Source: Lachnospiraceae bacterium UBA3643 | GTDB lineage: Bacteria > Bacillota > Clostridia > Lachnospirales > Lachnospiraceae | Direction of reading: 5' to 3' | DNA: 13,369 bases | Assembly: GCA_002373855.1 (NCBI GenBank) | Contig: DFKO01000183.1 | Coordinates: forward strand, 1-13,369 | Shown here: positions 7,934-13,369 of the stretch, piece by piece | How the letters are laid out: the number at the start of each line of letters is the position of its first letter | How positions within the stretch are numbered: position 1 is the stretch's first letter | Notes under the pieces: generated by a model | Told to the model about the DNA's origin: nothing | Database searches by the model: none | Seen by the model: the letters and a program-made list of their open reading frames with translations, nothing else | Made by a program: the position numbers and the translations under genes

Positions 7934-8326
7934 TTAATATATCAGCCAGATCACAACGCCAAGGATACCTACCCTGACCATGCTTCGAAGACCGATCTTC
8001 AAAATATTCTTTTTCGATTCATCGGGGATCTTTGCGACAGATGAGATGATAAATGCACCTATTACCGTGAGAATCCAGCCGATCATAAAGATCACAAATG
8101 TCATCATTAATGCAAAATCCTTGCCGATCGTTGTCACCCAGATGACTACGAGCATGATGAGTGAAAAAATAAAATTGACGTTGGCATATCCACGGACTGT
8201 TCTGTCCTTCATGAGAGCCTTGCCCTTTACGGTCCTGACAATATGAAACCACAAAACCATAAATGCAAAACATCCTACTACTATATTAGAAAATATCAGA
8301 AAGTTATTTATCTTATCGCTTAACAT
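7934..8326 (-). CDS. Small four-helix membrane protein of unknown function
   Basis: 130-aa integral membrane protein; I do not recognise the family. Four hydrophobic segments are visible at about 9-30, 50-67, 72-97 and 112-130. Basic loops separate them (RTVKGKALMKDRTVRG after the first, KIPDESKKN before the last). The positive-inside rule suggests both basic loops face the cytosol, but that leaves the intervening hairpin odd, so I leave the topology open. No catalytic motif stands out. The ATG has AGGAG 5 nt upstream. It shares one base with the stop of the preceding gene (TGATG), so translational coupling with the 155-aa protein is likely. A strong terminator follows 13 nt after the stop. 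Coding is well supported by start, ribosome binding site and context; function is unknown. Confidence 0.75.
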   Translation of the reverse strand: MLSDKINNFLIFSNIVVGCFAFMVLWFHIVRTVKGKALMKDRTVRGYANVNFIFSLIMLVVIWVTTIGKDFALMMTFVIFMIGWILTVIGAFIISSVAKIPDESKKNILKIGLRSMVRVGILGVVIWLIY

Positions 8327-8793
8327 CAGTACTCCTCATTTCCATAGGGATCAGCCCCTGTTATTCCGAGCTCAATCGGTGATATACGCTCAGGTCCGTA
8401 CTCATCGGCCAGGCAGCTCTCCCTGCCCGTCAGTTTATTCACAATCTTGTTTAGCTTGGCTCTGACGATGCCTTTATCCATACACATCTGTGTCAGGTTG
8501 TTGTAAAATACCCTTACTTTCCAGTATCCGGAATTGTAGGATATCATCTCCACCCTGTTTATCGTGGCTTCAATACGCTCTGCCATGGTGATGTCGCCGA
8601 CCTGCTCCATGACCTCACCTGTCTCATAACCATCCCGCTGGGAGAGGACCAGTCTGTCCGAACCCCATACTAGATTGATCAATATCATGAGGAGTGTCAG
8701 GACTGTTAATGTCGGTATCTTAAACCGCTCATTCCTTATCAGCCTCTCCTCAAATGTATCGGCAATATTCTTTTTTTTCGTTTCTTTACTCAT
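8326..8793 (-). CDS. Single-pass membrane protein of unknown function
   Basis: 155-aa protein with a basic, soluble N-terminus (residues 1-25, KETKKK...ERFK), one hydrophobic helix at about 27-44 (IPTLTVLTLLMILINLVW) and a mainly polar tail of about 110 residues that should lie outside the membrane. The tail contains two cysteines (133-aa-region SCLADE and QMCMDK) and ends in acidic GADPYGNEEY. I do not recognise the family. The ATG has no clear Shine-Dalgarno sequence, only an A-rich upstream stretch. It overlaps the next gene by one base, so the pair is one translational unit and the products may form a complex. It is divergent from the rhomboid protease gene, and the one-helix architecture is of the type rhomboids cleave, but a substrate role is speculation. 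Confidence 0.72.
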   Translation of the reverse strand: MSKETKKKNIADTFEERLIRNERFKIPTLTVLTLLMILINLVWGSDRLVLSQRDGYETGEVMEQVGDITMAERIEATINRVEMISYNSGYWKVRVFYNNLTQMCMDKGIVRAKLNKIVNKLTGRESCLADEYGPERISPIELGITGADPYGNEEY

Positions 8794-8836
8794 TTATATT
8801 AATTCACACTTAAATTGTGAGAGTCGACTCACTGTT

Positions 8837-8858
8837 TCACTAATGTATATCTTAGTGA
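8837..8858. promoter_or_regulatory. Inverted repeat, candidate operator
   Basis: TCACTAA (8837-8843) and TTAGTGA (8852-8858) form a perfect 7-bp dyad with an 8-nt spacer. It lies over the predicted -10 of the 155-aa gene promoter and about 27 bp from the divergent rhomboid promoter. The spacing suits a dimeric repressor, but no regulator gene lies nearby. Confidence 0.45.
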
Positions 8859-8877
8859 TTTAATTGCGCAAGTTCAA
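8849..8877 (-). promoter_or_regulatory. Predicted promoter for the 155-aa / 130-aa membrane protein unit
   Basis: On the minus strand, TTGAAC (8872-8877), 17 nt, then TAAGAT (8849-8854). Each hexamer matches consensus at 4 of 6 positions. The dyad at 8837-8858 covers the -10. The predicted leader is about 49 nt. Confidence 0.4.
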
Positions 8878-8884
8878 CAATTTT

Positions 8885-8913
8885 TTGATATACTGTGATT
8901 ATTGATATTTAAT
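8885..8913 (+). promoter_or_regulatory. Predicted sigma-A promoter for the rhomboid gene
   Basis: TTGATA (8885-8890), 17 nt, then TTTAAT (8908-8913), each 5 of 6 against consensus. It predicts a transcript start near 8920 and an untranslated leader of about 115 nt. The leader includes a tandem GCCGGAAT repeat (8993-9008) but no recognisable riboswitch. Confidence 0.6.
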
Positions 8914-9035
8914 TTATGCCAAAACCCGGTTTTTAGTGTGAATTTTATAATTTACATAACTACGCTTACCGGCTAACGAATATCCCCTTATCGCCGGAAT
9001 GCCGGAATATATTTTCATAAAAAAGGAGAACAGAT

Positions 9036-9659
9036 ATGTCAGATAATCCCATGATCACGACCGATACAAGCACAGATGCAGGTAATCAGAAGAAACAAAA
9101 AAAATTCAGGATAACGATGAATGCACCGGTCACCCTCGTATTTGCCGGAGCATGCCTCATCGCCACCCTGCTGATATCTGTTTTTGATGAACCGATGCTT
9201 CAGTTTTTCTCATGCTACAGGGCATCGCTTGCATCTCCGCTTACATACATCAGATTTTTCACCCACGCTCTCGGACACAGCGGATGGGCTCATTTTATCG
9301 GAAATATGGCTTATATCCTGCTGCTCGGTCCGCTGCTTGAAGAAAAATACGGCTCCGGATGCATGGTCGAGATCATCGGACTCACCGCTGTCGCTACCGG
9401 CCTTATCAACTTCATATGCTTCCCGGATGTGGCTATACTCGGTGCCAGCGGTGTTGTATTTGCCATGATCCTGCTCTCCTCCATCACGAGCTTTAAAAAA
9501 GGCGAGATACCCATCACCTTCATCCTCGTAGCCGTGATCTACATCGGTGGCCAGATCTACGAGGGAATATTCTTAAATGACAACATCTCCAACATGTCCC
9601 ACATCATCGGCGGCATCGTCGGAGCCTTCTGCGGATTCCTTCTAAACAACAAAGAATAA
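9036..9659 (+). CDS. Rhomboid family intramembrane serine protease
   Basis: 207-aa polytopic membrane protein of the rhomboid family, which cuts transmembrane or near-membrane peptide bonds inside the bilayer. The polar N-terminus (1-28) is cytosolic by inference. The first helix is at about 31-50. The family pattern HALGHSGWAHFIGNM (77-91; His86 and Asn90 match the HxxxN oxyanion motif) is clear. The nucleophile motif GASG gives Ser138, and the partner histidine is His189 in MSHIIGG, with the usual helix glycines. The catalytic Ser-His pair is intact, so an active protease is likely. The start is supported by AAGGAGA upstream of the ATG. It is the only plus-strand gene, divergent from two small membrane protein genes, and has somewhat more C-ending codons than its neighbours. 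The substrate is unknown. Confidence 0.9.
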   Translation: MSDNPMITTDTSTDAGNQKKQKKFRITMNAPVTLVFAGACLIATLLISVFDEPMLQFFSCYRASLASPLTYIRFFTHALGHSGWAHFIGNMAYILLLGPLLEEKYGSGCMVEIIGLTAVATGLINFICFPDVAILGASGVVFAMILLSSITSFKKGEIPITFILVAVIYIGGQIYEGIFLNDNISNMSHIIGGIVGAFCGFLLNNKE

Positions 9660-9674
9660 TGATAAGAAAAAGCG

Positions 9675-9743
9675 TGCCGGATATTTCGTATGTTTTCATT
9701 AATTTCTCATATACAGCATGCGCACAGCCCTTTATTACCGGCA
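9675..9743 (-). terminator. Weak possible terminator after the 302-aa lipoprotein
   Basis: On the minus strand, TGCCGG (9738-9743) and CCGGCA (9675-9680) pair across a long loop, followed by CGCTTTTTC. The loop of 57 nt makes it doubtful. No better terminator is visible between the convergent rhomboid and lipoprotein genes. Confidence 0.2.
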
Positions 9744-9787
9744 TTCATACATATTTTGGATTTCAGACATCAAATGTATAATTCTCA

Positions 9788-10696
9788 TTATCTGCCGAGA
9801 TCAATGGTATATGTTGCTTTATACGTAAGTACCGTATCGCCTGCCTTGTTTTCTTCAAAATTCAGAGTAAGCTGTACACCCTCATCGCTCTCCATGATAC
9901 TGCTGATAAGTGAATCACCATAGGATGTCACTATGCCTGTAAATACCATGTCCGTATTATCCACTGTAATTTTCGCAGTGCACTCGCCGCGTGTATTTAT
10001 CTCAATTACAAACTCTCCTAACGGTCCCTCACATGTATACTGCCCAGCAAATGAGGAATATACCGCCTCCGCATAATCGATGTACTCAAAGGTCCCGTCC
10101 TCATTAAATGCCACAAGCCAGTCATACAGCAGCTCATTGCTCTCATTAAATACCATCAGATCCCAGTTGTCTTCATATATATATAACTGGGTATTCTCAT
10201 ATAGGACATCCCCGACAGCCAGCTTTGCCTTACCGGATTTATCTACTGACAGAAGGATATCACCGTCTGTTTTGCAATCGTACATCCCGGCTATCTCACT
10301 GTATTCATTATTTATATTCAAATAATCCGAATACGCACCTATTATCACATCCCCGTCTGTATAAATCTCCCCGTAGAGCTCATCCCCGCCTATCGTGTAG
10401 AGTACATAATATCCGTAATCGGTTTTTTCTGCCGTACCCTCCGCATGATACAATACATAACTGCCGTCATCATTAAGATAATACTGGTCAAATATACAGG
10501 CTCCGTTATCAGAAACGGACAGCTCATACCTTAATGATTCGCCTTTGTCCTCGATATCACCGCTGTATACCTGTGCATTTGTGACAGAATCATTACCGGC
10601 ACCGTCTTCAATTACGCCACTACCGCTATCTGCCCCGCATGCAGCCAGCAGTATGATCCCGATAAAAATACCTGACAATAAATTATATTTTTTCAT
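9788..10696 (-). CDS. Lipoprotein with repeated beta-rich domains, unknown function
   Basis: 302-aa predicted lipoprotein. The N-terminus has lysines, a hydrophobic stretch and the lipobox LAAC with the acylated cysteine at position 20, so it should be anchored to the outer face of the membrane. A Gly/Asp/Ser linker (21-45) precedes a Tyr-, Asp- and Gly-rich, strand-alternating body with no recognised enzyme motif. There is an internal repeat. IAGMYDC (135-141) and FAGQYTC (216-222) start two similar blocks 81 residues apart, suggesting at least two related beta domains. The Gly-x-Tyr start resembles GQWYEE in the neighbouring 209-aa lipoprotein. The ATG has only a weak AGAGAT close by and GGAG further away. 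A binding or cell-surface structural role is inference. Confidence 0.78.
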   Translation of the reverse strand: MKKYNLLSGIFIGIILLAACGADSGSGVIEDGAGNDSVTNAQVYSGDIEDKGESLRYELSVSDNGACIFDQYYLNDDGSYVLYHAEGTAEKTDYGYYVLYTIGGDELYGEIYTDGDVIIGAYSDYLNINNEYSEIAGMYDCKTDGDILLSVDKSGKAKLAVGDVLYENTQLYIYEDNWDLMVFNESNELLYDWLVAFNEDGTFEYIDYAEAVYSSFAGQYTCEGPLGEFVIEINTRGECTAKITVDNTDMVFTGIVTSYGDSLISSIMESDEGVQLTLNFEENKAGDTVLTYKATYTIDLGR

Positions 10697-10725
10697 ATCT
10701 CTTACTTCATTATCTCCGGTTATTT

Positions 10726-10752
10726 AAAAAACGCTTTCCCTGTTACAGGGAA
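10726..10752 (-). promoter_or_regulatory. Hairpin in the leader of the 302-aa lipoprotein, possible attenuator or stabiliser
   Basis: TTCCCTG, loop TAA, CAGGGAA (10736-10752) is a perfect 7-bp stem. On the minus strand it is followed by four bases and six T (10726-10731). It lies in the leader, about 30 nt before the start codon. It could cause partial termination or protect the 5' end of the mRNA. Confidence 0.4.
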
Positions 10753-10765
10753 TTTATTCCTGTTT

Positions 10766-10774
10766 AATATATCA
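10766..10774 (-). promoter_or_regulatory. Possible extended -10 promoter for the 302-aa lipoprotein
   Basis: TGATATATT on the minus strand is TGn plus a 5-of-6 -10 hexamer. It would start transcription near 10759, so the 10736-10752 hairpin would be near the 5' end of the mRNA. There is no good -35. Confidence 0.35.
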
Positions 10775-10838
10775 CAGTTTATGTTTCCCATAAATCCCGT
10801 TTTAAGTCCTTAATATTAAGCCCTCATTCATCCGGAAT

Positions 10839-10924
10839 CGAGTAGGGAAGATTTATCGCACCCTACTCGCAGCGCCGCCTGTGCCCGGCTTTAGCCGGAT
10901 ACTTCCTCTGCACAGGCGTGTGCA
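10839..10924. repeat. Compact double-stem palindromic element (structured RNA or extragenic repeat)
   Basis: Two perfect stems lie seven... bases apart: CGAGTAGGG (10839-10847) with CCCTACTCG (10861-10869), and CGCCTGTGC (10876-10884) with GCACAGGCG (10910-10918). The second encloses an inner CCGGC/GCCGG hairpin (10885-10898) and an 11-nt one-sided bulge. The segment 10909-10924 can instead fold on itself as TGCACA, GGCG, TGTGCA, competing with the outer stem. It sits between the terminator of one lipoprotein gene and the promoter of the next. There is no U tract on either strand directly after the stems. I do not recognise it as a known riboswitch. The stems are directly visible; function is unknown. 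Confidence 0.6.
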
Positions 10925-10925
10925 T

Positions 10926-10959
10926 AAAAAAATCCCCCAAGCATTACTGCCAAGGGGAT
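10926..10959 (-). terminator. Rho-independent terminator after the 209-aa lipoprotein
   Basis: On the minus strand, ATCCCC pairs with GGGGAT and continues inward through a short mismatch to GGCA/TGCU capped by a GUAA tetraloop, then a run of T (10926-10932). It lies 36 nt after the stop. This is a strong hairpin by inspection. Confidence 0.9.
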
Positions 10960-10994
10960 CTGTCATCTGTATATTTCGTTTTATGCCGGCAGGA

Positions 10995-11624
10995 TCATAA
11001 TCCTGAATTTACAAATACACTATCGCCTGTGATTCCGTCATCCTCGGATCTGTCGCTTATCCATCCGAGCTTGCCGTCCTCAGTAATCCAGAATTCACCT
11101 GTACCGTCTTCGTATCTCACATCCTCTGTGTAATTTTCTTCATCCTCGAATGTGATGATGTAATATTTTGCATCTGTATATTCAAGCTTTCCTGTAGACG
11201 GATCGTATGTTCCGACCATGGTCCAGTTTGCGGATTCAAATGCACTCGAACCCCAATGAACCAATATACTGTATGTGTCGTCTCCCGTAGATTCGATCTC
11301 TATTACACCTCTTCCGGCGATCTCCTCATACCACTGACCCTCAAAATTTGCTGTCTGACCATTTTCATCAGCAACAGTACTGTCTGCGGGAGCCGTCTCA
11401 TCCATCTGGGCTGCTTCATCTGCATTATCCGTATCCTCTGTCACGGCGGTATCATCCGTATTTATCTGATCACTCTGCTGATCCTCATTACCGATATCAA
11501 TATTTACAACCTCCTGCTCCTGTGCTCCGGTAGCGGTGTCCTGCGTATCCGTATTCCCTCCGCATGCCACGAGTGAGATAAGGGCTGCTCCTATCATCAT
11601 TACTGCCCAGATTTTTCTTTTCAT
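10995..11624 (-). CDS. Small lipoprotein with acidic Thr/Asp/Gln linker, unknown function
   Basis: 209-aa predicted lipoprotein. Its signal peptide MKRKIWAVMM... ends in the lipobox LVAC with the modified cysteine at 21. Residues 22-92 form a low-complexity acidic linker rich in Asp, Thr, Gln and Ala. The remaining roughly 115 residues (from FEGQWYEE) form a compact domain of alternating strands with WTMVGTYDPSTGKLEYTDA, reminiscent of a small beta-barrel or lipocalin-like fold, though I cannot name the family. AGGAGG (11638-11643) lies 13 nt from the ATG, longer than usual. In between is a four-codon ORF whose TGA overlaps the start (ATGA). A strong terminator follows. It shares the Gly-x-Tyr domain start with the next lipoprotein, so the two may be related. 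Confidence 0.8.
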   Translation of the reverse strand: MKRKIWAVMMIGAALISLVACGGNTDTQDTATGAQEQEVVNIDIGNEDQQSDQINTDDTAVTEDTDNADEAAQMDETAPADSTVADENGQTANFEGQWYEEIAGRGVIEIESTGDDTYSILVHWGSSAFESANWTMVGTYDPSTGKLEYTDAKYYIITFEDEENYTEDVRYEDGTGEFWITEDGKLGWISDRSEDDGITGDSVFVNSGL

Positions 11625-11673
11625 AACTTTTTCATTTCCTCCTAAGGTTTATTTGATTATTTATACACAGGCT

Positions 11674-11682
11674 ATTATATCA
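11674..11682 (-). promoter_or_regulatory. Extended -10 promoter for the 209-aa lipoprotein
   Basis: TGATATAAT on the minus strand is a TGn extension plus a perfect -10 (11674-11679). The TGA is also the stop codon of the 354-aa gene. The expected start is near 11667, giving a leader of about 43 nt. No good -35 is visible, which is normal for extended -10 promoters. Confidence 0.6.
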
Positions 11683-12744
11683 CAATCCGAGTGAAGGAGT
11701 ATTCTTTTCTTTTTCCTTCTGCTTAACCTTTTCGGTCATCATGCCGGGTTTATTAAAGTAATTTTCACCGTATTCCTCTTTTGTCAGTTCATTGTAGCTG
11801 GTTCTTTTTCTCCAGGGAGTATCCGTAGTCTCTTCCTTTGCCTTCTCCTCGGCTTTTTTCTGCTCATGCCTTCCCATGATCTCATTTCCTTCCTTCATGA
11901 GATCGCCCTTCATTTGAGCAAATTTCTCAAGAAGCGCATCTGTTGAGGACGGCAGTCTGTATGTGACCGCTGTCATACCGTTTCCCATATCCTGGGCACC
12001 GACCATTATACCGGGGCCGAACAATGACTTTATCTCATTTGCCCACATACCGAAAAAGCCATATTTCTTATCAAGATTCCATGTATTTATGGTTCTTACC
12101 TGATCCATGATATCCCCAAACTTTTTCTTTTTGTCAGGATCTTCTTCTATTTTATAGGCATCATAGAGATCCGAGAGGAACTGCTGCTCTTCCTCGCTGT
12201 CCCATCCGTTCTCCTTGGCCTTCTTCAGGAATTCTTCTTTATCCTTGTCCTTGCCCTCATCCTTCTCTTTTGCTTCTTCTTCCTTTTCTTTTTTCTTTTC
12301 CTTCTCTTCTTCCTTGTTTTCTTTTTCTTCCTGCTCTATTTTATGATCGATATTTTCCTGAATCCTTGTGGCTTCATTATCCTTGAGAACCTCATCTGTC
12401 ACACCGTATCCGAACTGTCCGTTCACAGAATTTAAAAGCTTGTCAAATTTATCCTTTGCGGTGCCTGACATCTTATCGGTAAGCACATCATAGAGAGATT
12501 TTCCGTCTTCCTTCTTCTCTGTAAGGAAGCCTTTTACATCACCTATCTTCTCAAGGCAGTCCTCTATCTCAATAGCATTATTTGTCTTCATGATCCTACC
12601 AAGAGCATCGGAGATCTCCTCGAGCCTTTTCTTGTCCGGATTTGATGAATCCATGGAAAAGCTGTATGTATCAAGCATTTTTTTTAAGCTTAATATATCA
12701 TTGTTTAAACCGTTATCGATTATTTCCTTTGCTGTCTTTGGCAT
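11680..12744 (-). CDS. Lys/Glu-rich cytosolic protein of unknown function
   Basis: 354-aa protein with no signal peptide or membrane helix, so probably cytosolic. I do not recognise its family. Residues 1-130 are a helical, moderately charged domain (AKEIIDNGLNNDILSLKKML...). Residues 133-178 are an extreme run of Lys, Glu and Asp, likely a single long charged helix or coiled coil. Residues 180-290 form a more ordered region with hydrophobic patches (KKYGFFGMWANEIKSLFG; GNGMTAVTYRLPSS). The tail is again charged and ends TPSLGL. The start ATG has GGAGG 8 nt upstream. The stop overlaps the promoter of the next gene, and no terminator separates them, so readthrough into the 209-aa lipoprotein gene is possible. 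A scaffold or filament-like role is only a guess. Confidence 0.75.
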   Translation of the reverse strand: MPKTAKEIIDNGLNNDILSLKKMLDTYSFSMDSSNPDKKRLEEISDALGRIMKTNNAIEIEDCLEKIGDVKGFLTEKKEDGKSLYDVLTDKMSGTAKDKFDKLLNSVNGQFGYGVTDEVLKDNEATRIQENIDHKIEQEEKENKEEEKEKKKEKEEEAKEKDEGKDKDKEEFLKKAKENGWDSEEEQQFLSDLYDAYKIEEDPDKKKKFGDIMDQVRTINTWNLDKKYGFFGMWANEIKSLFGPGIMVGAQDMGNGMTAVTYRLPSSTDALLEKFAQMKGDLMKEGNEIMGRHEQKKAEEKAKEETTDTPWRKRTSYNELTKEEYGENYFNKPGMMTEKVKQKEKEKNTPSLGL

Positions 12745-12802
12745 ATCCGTTTCCTCCGAGATTTAACAAGTATTCCTGTTTGATTGGTTATTTTCTAAAA
12801 AC

Positions 12803-12816
12803 GATTATATATAATC
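12803..12816. promoter_or_regulatory. Palindrome and -10-like site upstream of the 354-aa gene
   Basis: GATTATATATAATC is a perfect 14-bp palindrome and includes a TATAAT on each strand. It is the most likely -10 region for the 354-aa gene, though no -35 fits at 17 nt. The leader would be about 55 nt. The rest of 12745-12874 holds nothing recognisable. Confidence 0.35.
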
Positions 12817-12874
12817 AAGTGTCTCAAAAGTGTTGCAAAAAATAAATTTTCTTTAAAATTACATCAAAAAATAT

Positions 12875-12903
12875 AAAAAATCCTCCGGAATAATTCCGAA
12901 GGA
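12875..12903 (-). terminator. Rho-independent terminator after tRNA-Cys
   Basis: On the minus strand, TCCTTCGGAA (12894-12903), loop TTA, TTCCGGAGGA (12881-12890) form a 10-bp stem with one G-U pair, then six T (12875-12880). It begins 10 nt after the tRNA 3' end. Confidence 0.92.
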
Positions 12904-12912
12904 ATTTGAAAG

Positions 12913-12983
12913 AGGTGCCAGACGGATTTGAACCGCCGATCAGGGAGTTGCAGTCCCACGCCTTACCACTTGGCTATGGCACC
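12913..12983 (-). tRNA. tRNA-Cys (anticodon GCA)
   Basis: A 71-nt cloverleaf can be folded by eye. The acceptor GGTGCCA pairs with TGGCACC and the discriminator is U73. The D arm is GCCAAGTGGTAAGGC. The anticodon loop CTGCAAC gives anticodon GCA (Cys) with U33. The T arm is CGGCGGTTCAAATCCGTC. CCA is not encoded; the sequence after the discriminator is CTT, so CCA must be added enzymatically. The gene lies between a 23S rRNA and a terminator and has a promoter of its own. Confidence 0.95.
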
Positions 12984-12992
12984 ATATGTATC

Positions 12993-13021
12993 TTTATACC
13001 ATACATGTCAATTATTTTCAA
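12993..13021 (-). promoter_or_regulatory. Predicted promoter for tRNA-Cys
   Basis: On the minus strand, TTGAAA (13016-13021), exactly 17 nt, then TATAAA (12993-12998), each 5 of 6 to consensus, with a TGG extension before the -10. Transcription would begin near 12986, a few bases before the mature tRNA 5' end, so the tRNA can be made independently of the rRNA operon. Confidence 0.65.
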
Positions 13022-13112
13022 TTAGTTATATTTTATCAGCACCCTGAAAACCGAACACACACTCTTGATCTATCTATTTCTCTATCTCGTTCTTCCTGAA
13101 CCTTCCTACCTT

Positions 13113-13369
13113 TTAGGATAAGTCCTCGACCTATTAGTAACCATCCGCTGAATGCATTACTGCACTTACACTCTGGCCCTATCAACCTCGTAGTCTTCGA
13201 GGGGTCTTACTTGTTGGGATATCTCATCTTGAGGGGGGCTTCACGCTTAGATGCCTTCAGCGTTTATCCCATCTGCATTTCGCTTCCCTGCTGTGCCGTT
13301 GGCACGACAACAGTTGCACCAGTGATGCGTCCATTCCGGTCCTCTCGTACTAGGAACAGCTCCTCTCAT
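13113..13369 (-). rRNA. 23S ribosomal RNA, 3' end, partial
   Basis: The minus strand reads the conserved 3' end of 23S rRNA. The sarcin-ricin loop AGTACGAGAGGA (13340-13351) is followed by the domain VI segments GGACGCATCACTGGTG, GATGGGATAAACGCTGAAGG, CATCTAAGCGTGAAG and ATAGGTCGAGGACTTATCC. The mature 3' end is estimated near 13113 from where similarity to the conserved end stops; it may be off by a few bases. The rest of the gene runs off the right edge. No 5S rRNA follows. Confidence 0.95.

Noticed and set aside
9675..9743. TGCCGG/CCGGCA inverted repeat between convergent genes as a strong bidirectional terminator
   Set aside because: The loop is 57 nt and there is no T run on the plus strand; listed only as a weak minus-strand possibility.
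12984..13112. 5S rRNA in the 23S-tRNA spacer, prompted by an ACCGAAC string on the plus strand
   Set aside because: The string is on the wrong strand, the space lacks other 5S segments, and it reads as typical rRNA spacer.

Overview
The window looks like chromosome from a low-to-mid GC Firmicute, most likely Lachnospiraceae (a Butyrivibrio-like relative would fit). I base this on the long divergent PRPP synthetase, the DnaD plus DnaC/DnaI-type primosome pair, a clostridial-style tRNA-Cys without encoded CCA, clear AGGAGG ribosome binding sites and hairpin-plus-U-tract terminators. No phage, transposon, CRISPR or defence genes are visible. All genes except one lie on the minus strand.

Read in the minus direction from the right edge, the layout is as follows. 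(1) The 3' end of a 23S rRNA, with no 5S gene after it. It is followed by a tRNA-Cys that has its own promoter and terminator. (2) A 354-aa cytosolic, Lys/Glu-rich protein of unknown function. (3) Two small lipoproteins (209 and 302 aa), separated by a strong terminator and an unusually structured palindromic element. (4) The only plus-strand gene, a rhomboid-type intramembrane serine protease. It is divergent from a two-gene unit encoding small membrane proteins of 155 and 130 aa. (5) A likely operon of leuS, a sugar-phosphate nucleotidyltransferase and murC, ending in a hairpin. (6) A likely operon of dnaD, dnaI and prs, cut by the left edge.

Blocks 5 and 6 are housekeeping: leucine charging, nucleotide-sugar and peptidoglycan precursor synthesis, replication restart and helicase loading, and PRPP supply. 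The region from about 7.9 to 12.8 kb is less conserved in character, with membrane proteins, lipoproteins and unknowns.

The items most worth a second look are the double-stem element at 10839-10924, the cluster of DnaA-box-like 9-mers between murC and dnaD, the missing 5S gene, the rhomboid with its divergent membrane-protein pair, and the altered signature motifs in the leucyl-tRNA synthetase. I saw no clearly new multi-gene system. The best candidates for something undescribed are the palindromic RNA/DNA element and the rhomboid/membrane-protein locus.
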